A stretch of 64,000 nt of DNA, from NCBI GenBank assembly GCA_023664265.1, contig JAMPFV010000001.1, forward strand, positions 119,392 to 183,391. Reading direction: 5' to 3'. Made by a program: the position numbers and the translations under genes. Below, in pieces: positions 59,043-64,000 of the stretch; position 1 is the first letter of the stretch, and each line of letters begins with the position of its first letter. This stretch comes from Roseburia sp. GTDB taxonomy: Bacteria > Bacillota > Clostridia > Lachnospirales > Lachnospiraceae. Below the pieces are notes generated by a model. It saw nothing but the letters and a program-made list of their open reading frames with translations. It was not told the origin of the DNA and did not search any database.

Positions 59043-60371
59043 ATGCCACCCATCAACTATCCGCAAAAACCGCCCACAGAACCGCCCAAGCCCAAGCGCC
59101 TTACCGGAAGCCGCGACCTGCCCGGGCTGTGGATGACCCACGACCCTGCAGTTTTCCATGACCCTGTCAGTCAAAACTATTACATCTACTGCACCGGCGC
59201 CATCTGCAAGCGCTCCAAGGATCTGCTCCATTGGGAAAGCCTCGGCAAGGTCGTCGAGGACCCGCCCGCGGAATCCGTCGCATGGACCAAAAGCCATGAC
59301 ATCTGGGCGCCTGACATCGTAAAGGTCGGGGACGAATACCGTCTGTACTGCTCGAACTCCTCATGGGGTGTGCGGCAGTCCTGCATCTTCCTCGCCGTCT
59401 CCGACAGCGCGGAAGGCCCCTTTGTCCCCAAGGACTGCGTCCTCAAGACCAGCGACGCGCTCCCCGTAAACGCCATCGACGCCAACATTATCGAGGATGC
59501 TGCCACAGGCGCGCAGTACCTCCTCTACGGCTCCTTCTGGGGCGGCTGCCACATCCTGCCGCTCGACAGGGAAACGGGACTGGCCGCGCAGGACGGAATC
59601 GGCATCTGCCTTGCAAGGCGCCCCGCTTGGACGGACTGCGCCATCGAAGGGCCGTATATGATATATCTGCCTGAGACAGACTACTACTATCTCTTCGTCT
59701 CCTACGGCTCCCTGAAAAGCGACTACAACATCCGCGTCGGCAGAAGCCGCAGCATCACAGGGCCGTTTTACGACTTCCACGGGCGCAACATGACGGATTT
59801 GGAGGATGCTGACTGCTCCCTCGGCCTGATGATCTCCTGCGGCTACCGCTGGCTTGACGGGATGCCGTACATGGCGCCCGGGCACAACTCCGTCCTCAGG
59901 GACGACGACGGAAGGCTGTTTCTGGTGTCCCATATTCGGGAAATGAACTTCCGCGATGAGCCGGAACCCTCCACCATGCAGATACGACAGCTCTATCTGA
60001 CCCCCGACGAATGGCTGATTGCCGCCGCGCAGCCCTACGCGGGCGAGACGCTCCAAGCCCTTTCAGCCGATGATTTTGTCGGGTATTATGAGCGCATCTC
60101 GCTGACACCGTCCATTCCGCAGGGCGTTCTGTGCGCACACCCGATGCGCCTTATGAAAAACGGACGGATGGAATGCTGCTCCGTCATCGGTTCATGGGAA
60201 ATGATCGACGGCTGTACGCTCACCCTCCGATACGGCCCGATTACGGAGACCGTTATCGCCTCCCCCGCATGGGACAGGGAGCTTGACCGCCCTACCCTCA
60301 TGCTGTCGGGGCTGTCCGACAGAGGGATCTGCACCTGGTACAAGAAGCGCCCTGACGCGCGGCCTAATTGA
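59043..60371 (+). CDS. GH43 arabinan endo-1,5-alpha-L-arabinosidase-like enzyme
   Basis: 442 residues with no signal peptide. The five-bladed propeller shows the catalytic Asp in M-T-H-D-P-A-V, a second Asp in I-D-A-N-I-I-E-D and the acid Glu in A-I-E-G-P-Y-M. H-N-S-V-L-R-D-D-D-G-R near residue 280 is also typical. The C-terminal 100 residues form a separate beta domain. It probably cleaves arabinan side chains of pectin inside the cell. The ATG follows AAGGAGG; the longer upstream frame is not used. Confidence 0.9.
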   Translation: MPPINYPQKPPTEPPKPKRLTGSRDLPGLWMTHDPAVFHDPVSQNYYIYCTGAICKRSKDLLHWESLGKVVEDPPAESVAWTKSHDIWAPDIVKVGDEYRLYCSNSSWGVRQSCIFLAVSDSAEGPFVPKDCVLKTSDALPVNAIDANIIEDAATGAQYLLYGSFWGGCHILPLDRETGLAAQDGIGICLARRPAWTDCAIEGPYMIYLPETDYYYLFVSYGSLKSDYNIRVGRSRSITGPFYDFHGRNMTDLEDADCSLGLMISCGYRWLDGMPYMAPGHNSVLRDDDGRLFLVSHIREMNFRDEPEPSTMQIRQLYLTPDEWLIAAAQPYAGETLQALSADDFVGYYERISLTPSIPQGVLCAHPMRLMKNGRMECCSVIGSWEMIDGCTLTLRYGPITETVIASPAWDRELDRPTLMLSGLSDRGICTWYKKRPDARPN

Positions 60372-62319
60372 CCTCCATCCAGAACTCCTCGCGCTCACCG
60401 CAGAAGTCCGGCTCCTCAAAGAAGGACCCGTATATCTGTTGGATTTCCTCGCTCGTCTTGACGACGTCATAGACCGTCAGCGCGGATACATAACCCTTGT
60501 AGGATTTCTGGAAGGGGTCGCCCCCCAAAAGCACCTGACGGCAGGAGAGCATCGTCGGCACATCCACGCGGTATCCTGCCTTTCTTCCATTGATATAATA
60601 CCCGATGGTCTCACTGAAGGAATCATAGGTCACCGCGACAAAACACCACTTATGCAGTGCGATGGTGCGGCTGAACGTATCATGCCACCCGTTGTTCACG
60701 TCAATGTCCTCGCTGATGCGGTAAATGCTCTGCCCCCCGCCCAGATAGGGCACCAAAGACGCAAAGCCGTCCAGATAGCGCATATAAATGACACTCGTCC
60801 ACTCCAAGGTATCCTCCGGCTTGATCCACAGCGTCACCGTGTAGCTGTTTCCCGAAAACAGGCGGCCCGGAAAGGAAATCAGATTCTGTCCGGGATCCCC
60901 GCCCGGGAAATAAATACCGCCCCATTCCGCGCTGATGCCGGAAACCCGCTCTATACCATCTCCGCACAGCTCTCCCGACAATTCTCCCTCCTCGTCCGAG
61001 AAGTCCTCCCGAAAACGGAAGGCTCTTTTGCTCTCCCCGTATCGGAGCTGATTCTGCGCATATTCCAGATACGCCTCAAAAGAGAGCCGCCCCGAATAGA
61101 ACGCACCCGTCGCCGCGTCACACCCGCAACTGCTCAGAAAGACCACCTCGTCCTTCTCGGCAATCCCCTCCGCCACAAGCAGAAGCTTCAAATCCTTCCC
61201 CAGCTTAATCAGCGTCTTGATAATCTGCCGCCCCTTCTTGTTCTGAATATTCTCCTTGATGTAGGCCTCCTCAAACTTGAGGCTGTCAACCGGAAGATTT
61301 CTCAGATAGCGCAGACTCGAAAAATCCTCCCCGAAATGAATCAGGGCAAGCGAAAAGCCCCGCTCCTTGAGCTTCATCATGGACGCGGTCAGCTTATCAA
61401 TATCCCGCGCGGAAATCGCCTTCTCGTCCAAAGCCAGTTCCAGCTCCCCTGCCGCCACACCATAGCGCTCCGTAAGCTCCCCCAGTCTGTTCGCCAGACT
61501 ATCGTCCAGAAAGAGCAGACGCGATAGCTGCACGCAGATTTTCTCCTGCTCACGCCCTGCCTGATGAAGCCGCTGCAAATCCCTGCACACCGCCTCAAAT
61601 ATGTACATATCCAGCTCCTTCACAAAGCTGTTGCGCTCAAACAGCGGTCTGAAAGCCTTCATTTCCCAGACGGTGTCCACATCTCTTCGCCAGCCCACGC
61701 ACGCCTGAGCCTGCTCCAGCCTTGAGCTCTGCATATGGAATACGGGCTGATAGCTGACCTCGAATCGGCCCTCCCTCAAGGCCTGCTGCGCGTGCTCCTC
61801 CATCTCTTTCTCAAGGAGGAATTTCTCCTCCAGATCATTGTAAAACAGATAGCAGCTCTTCCCGTTGCGCTTCGCCTCATACATCGCCGCGTCGCTCCGA
61901 TTGAGCATCTGCTCCAAATCCGTATCTGCTGAAGCATTCCACACGATCCCAATACTCACAGAGACCACCGAGAAAAAGTCCAGCTCCTCGCCCTTCCTGC
62001 GCATTTCCCGCAAAATCCGCTCCGCCGCACCGGTCAGCTCTTCCCTCGACAGCTCCCCAAACATCATCACCACAAATTCATCCCCGCCGAGACGCCCCGC
62101 AACCGAATCCGGCACGCAGTCCCGCAGAATCCCGCCTGTCGCGCTCAGCAGCCGGTCGCCCGCCTTATGCCCGTACACGTCATTGACGGTCTTAAAGTTG
62201 TCCAGATCCAGAAACATACAGTGAACGGTGTCTCTCCCCGACAGCTCGTCATATTTCTCATAAAGTCCCTTTCGATTGTACAAGCCCGTCAGGTAATCAT
62301 AAATGCTGCTCTCCGCCAT
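60364..62319 (-). CDS. GGDEF-EAL protein with C-terminal LamG/lectin-like domain
   Basis: 651 residues with no membrane segment and no N-terminal sensor. GGDEF is intact (R-L-G-G-D-E-F-V, residues 78-82). The EAL domain (about 190-430) is degenerate: the first motif lacks E-A-L, D-D-F-G is replaced by H-F-G-E-D-F, but V-A-E-G is kept. The last 190 residues look like a concanavalin-type LamG domain (Y-T-V-T-L-W-I-K-P-E-D, H-K-W-C-F-V-A-V-T-Y). It should make c-di-GMP and may sense glycans or another ligand through the lectin domain. It overlaps the end of the GH43 gene by eight bases. Confidence 0.9.
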   Translation of the reverse strand: MAESSIYDYLTGLYNRKGLYEKYDELSGRDTVHCMFLDLDNFKTVNDVYGHKAGDRLLSATGGILRDCVPDSVAGRLGGDEFVVMMFGELSREELTGAAERILREMRRKGEELDFFSVVSVSIGIVWNASADTDLEQMLNRSDAAMYEAKRNGKSCYLFYNDLEEKFLLEKEMEEHAQQALREGRFEVSYQPVFHMQSSRLEQAQACVGWRRDVDTVWEMKAFRPLFERNSFVKELDMYIFEAVCRDLQRLHQAGREQEKICVQLSRLLFLDDSLANRLGELTERYGVAAGELELALDEKAISARDIDKLTASMMKLKERGFSLALIHFGEDFSSLRYLRNLPVDSLKFEEAYIKENIQNKKGRQIIKTLIKLGKDLKLLLVAEGIAEKDEVVFLSSCGCDAATGAFYSGRLSFEAYLEYAQNQLRYGESKRAFRFREDFSDEEGELSGELCGDGIERVSGISAEWGGIYFPGGDPGQNLISFPGRLFSGNSYTVTLWIKPEDTLEWTSVIYMRYLDGFASLVPYLGGGQSIYRISEDIDVNNGWHDTFSRTIALHKWCFVAVTYDSFSETIGYYINGRKAGYRVDVPTMLSCRQVLLGGDPFQKSYKGYVSALTVYDVVKTSEEIQQIYGSFFEEPDFCGEREEFWMEVN

Positions 62320-62572
62320 AATAATCCCTTATCCTCACGCAATCCGGTTGATAGTATCCTTTACAGTGTTCTTTATCATGTCCTTCTCTTGAATTATATT
62401 CGATTGCGCGGCATAAAGCAACTTTTTTGAGGATGTGATCGAATATTATCGGCTTATCATTTTCTGTTTTCAGCTCCCCATCTGTTACAGAAAGACAAAA
62501 TGATAACTTCCCTGCAAATTCCGGCTCAAACTCAACTGTCTTTCGCCATTACTATTCTTTTTATCTTACATG

Positions 62573-63358
62573 TTACCATTCATGGATATTGGGTCTTGGC
62601 TTAATCCACCATTCTTGGAAGTCCTTGGCGTATTGCGTTAAAACTACCGCTATGTTCTCAGGCGGGATATAAGTTGAGACCTCAATATATTGATTTACAA
62701 ACCTGTCTGTGTCCTCAATACTTTGAGAAGCCTCAAGCTGTCTCCCTAACCTGACCAATTCGGCCGTTTGGGGAGATATAGATTCTACCTGCTTTTCCAA
62801 TCGTCTGTTACAATCAAATAAAATCTCGTTTTCTTGGAGTATCATTCGGTATACGCTGTATATTATTTCTGCTATGGTATGCATTTTCATATACCCGGCA
62901 ATCGGACAGGATTTCAGAAAATAATAATAATTCATCCAAAAATCCGAATAAAATGACAACAGTTTTTCCTCTTTTTCCCTTGTCTGAAACACGGGAATCC
63001 GTGACAGTATGTCTTCAATCTCTGTATCGTTACAGAATAGTATTCCGGATTTTATGAAGGTGCTTCGCGCAGGTTCACTGCCTTTCTCAGACAACTCATT
63101 AAGGTACTCCTTTGTCATATATTTTACGTCAAAATACCCGCCCTCATAGGTGCACAGCCCCTCCACGGTCTCGCTTGTTGTATGATCTTTCTCCTTTTTG
63201 GCATATTCTTCCTGCGATAAAATAACCGCACAATCCAAGTCAGAATCTTCCCGCTCCGTCCCCTTCGCAACAGAGCCTATAAGAATCAAGGCAACAGCTC
63301 CTTGATCCCTAAAAAATGCTTTCATATTTTTAATGGATTCTTCGTGATGTTTATACAT
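62573..63358 (-). CDS. Nucleotidyltransferase-domain protein
   Basis: About 261 residues. I-G-S-V-A-K-G-T-E-R-E-D-S-D-L-D near residue 30 is the G-S-x10-D-x-D motif of a pol-beta-type nucleotidyltransferase, with a long helical C-terminal domain. It resembles small-molecule or kanamycin-type transferases in layout, but no substrate is shown. The start is uncertain: ATG at 63358 (M-Y-K) or a GTG/ATG four codons earlier. A short upstream ORF (M-N-F-S-H-V) overlaps the start, suggesting coupled or attenuated translation. Confidence 0.82.
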   Translation of the reverse strand: MYKHHEESIKNMKAFFRDQGAVALILIGSVAKGTEREDSDLDCAVILSQEEYAKKEKDHTTSETVEGLCTYEGGYFDVKYMTKEYLNELSEKGSEPARSTFIKSGILFCNDTEIEDILSRIPVFQTREKEEKLLSFYSDFWMNYYYFLKSCPIAGYMKMHTIAEIIYSVYRMILQENEILFDCNRRLEKQVESISPQTAELVRLGRQLEASQSIEDTDRFVNQYIEVSTYIPPENIAVVLTQYAKDFQEWWIKPRPNIHEW

Positions 63359-63728
63359 ATTAATCACCATGCTCCTTCCATAACATGTGAAAAATTCATT
63401 TTTCACCTCATTTCTGCGCTGCTTTAAGGGTTCAGCTTTGCTGAGACTAAAACCGCTTATGGTTTTGCAACGCGCAGACACAAACTCGCGATTGAAGATT
63501 TTAGTTCTGTTTTCAATATCTTCAATAATAGATTTCCATTATTGTATCATACTCATACAACAGTTACCATTACTCAAATATTATTTTCATGGCCGCAATG
63601 CTTCCTCCCCGGTTTCGACCTGCTGACAGTCTACTGTCGGCTCTCATTCTGCTCTATGCGTTCAGGATTGGCTCTATTGCAGCTTATCACTTCCGCAAAT
63701 GCAAAGTTGGCTCATTGCTCGCGGGAAC
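63359..63728. other. Intergenic region upstream of the nucleotidyltransferase
   Basis: This stretch holds a plausible minus-strand promoter (TTGAAG at 63525-63520, TAAAAT at 63503-63498, spacer 16), several small stems (AAAACC/GGTTTT, CAATAAT/ATTATTG) and an 11-codon leader ORF after GAGG. Nearer the flagellin terminator is a copy of a short motif also found near 5686 (ctcattgctcgcgggaacaaaa). No gene is seen. Confidence 0.5.
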
Positions 63729-63771
63729 AAAAAAGGACAGCCGCTTCCGTTTGGAAGCGGCCCGCCCTTTT
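63729..63771 (-). terminator. Terminator of flagellin
   Basis: On the minus strand CCGCTTCC, four bases, GGAAGCGG (63760-63741) extends through GGGCGGG/CTGTCC pairing and is followed by TTTTTT. It lies 48 bases after the flagellin stop. Confidence 0.8.
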
Positions 63772-63818
63772 TATTGGAATTCCCGTACATTTATCGCTGA
63801 ATATCAGCCCGATAACGC

Positions 63819-64000
63819 TTAGCCTAAGAGGCTGAGTACGCCCTGATTGGACTGGTTCGCCTGTGCAAGCATGGACTGGCCTGCCTGCGCAAGGATGTTC
63901 GCGTTCGAGTATCTTACCATCTCTGTCGCCATATCGGTGTCGCGGATCTGGCTCTCAGCAGCGGTCGTGTTCTCAACAACGTTGTCGAGGTTGCTGATGG
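63819..64000 (-). CDS. Flagellin, C-terminal end (partial)
   Basis: The last 60 codons are in the window. [25 protein letters not shown] residues, then A-E-M-like [17 protein letters not shown], and the end Q-G-V-L-S-L-L-G are the conserved D0/D1 C-terminal helices of flagellin, which interlock in the filament core and bind the export chaperone. The gene runs out of the window at its 5' side. A strong terminator follows. Confidence 0.93.
   Translation of the reverse strand, partial: ISNLDNVVENTTAAESQIRDTDMATEMVRYSNANILAQAGQSMLAQANQSNQGVLSLLG

Noticed and set aside
60283..61527. Plus-strand open frame opposite the GGDEF-EAL gene
   Set aside because: Antisense shadow; the minus strand holds clear GGDEF and EAL-like motifs.

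Overview
The window reads as part of the chromosome of an anaerobic, spore-forming, motile Firmicute of the Lachnospiraceae type. This is inferred from gene content, not from a search. The supporting genes are pyruvate-type 2-oxoacid:ferredoxin oxidoreductase subunits at the left edge, an alpha/beta-type small acid-soluble spore protein, a CotH-type kinase, a YtvI-like membrane protein, the end of a flagellin gene at the right edge, and several plant-glycan hydrolases. Most of the sequence is moderately GC-rich. The stretch around 32.9-35.4 kb is visibly more AT-rich. No insertion sequence, integrase, phage gene, rRNA gene or CRISPR array was seen. One tRNA is present, Leu-UAG.

Layout, left to right. 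At 0-5.6 kb lie the por genes, a DHH phosphoesterase, guaB and two membrane proteins. At 5.8-16 kb lie a PfkB-type kinase with an altered active site, a TetR regulator facing a small acidic membrane protein, a repeat cluster, an ECF sigma/anti-sigma pair, a HAD hydrolase, glnS and truA. At 16.3-22.6 kb is the protein quality-control run tig-clpP-clpX-lon-engB. At 22.8-27.9 kb lie a spore protein, an operon of DJ-1 protein, PAS histidine kinase and HD-GYP response regulator, and a CaCA cation antiporter preceded by a yybP-ykoY-type (manganese) riboswitch.

From 28.4 to 35.4 kb is an accessory stretch: a MNT/HEPN pair next to thymidine kinase, an HD hydrolase, a cytoplasmic GH53 galactanase divergent from tRNA-Leu, and an AT-rich block with an S51-type peptidase, a DUF2461-like protein and an XRE regulator. 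From 35.5 to 48 kb lie a secreted GH53 galactanase lipoprotein, a cytidylate-kinase-like/MATE operon behind a terminator-bearing leader, a TacT-like GNAT pair, an AraC regulator, the PheB-like/hom/aspartokinase operon and a domain-swapped GH3 enzyme. From 48 to 64 kb lie a second MNT/HEPN pair coupled to a NUDIX gene, tcdA, an SDR enzyme, an HD-GYP-like protein, a Uma2 protein lacking a catalytic residue, a CotH/DUF4956/VTC operon, a cupin/ferredoxin/Cys-protein operon, a GH43 arabinanase, a GGDEF-EAL protein with a C-terminal lectin-like domain, a nucleotidyltransferase and flagellin.

How the parts fit. GH53 (two), GH43 and GH3 point to use of pectic side chains (galactan, arabinan), with one galactanase outside the cell and the other enzymes apparently inside. 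The cyclic-di-GMP-type proteins (GGDEF-EAL-lectin and HD-GYP) may connect sugar status to behaviour. The most unusual items are the GGDEF-EAL-lectin fusion, the two paralogous MNT/HEPN modules linked to different nucleotide enzymes, the attenuator-like leaders upstream of the MATE operon and of the GH3 gene, and the riboswitch that suggests the antiporter exports Mn.
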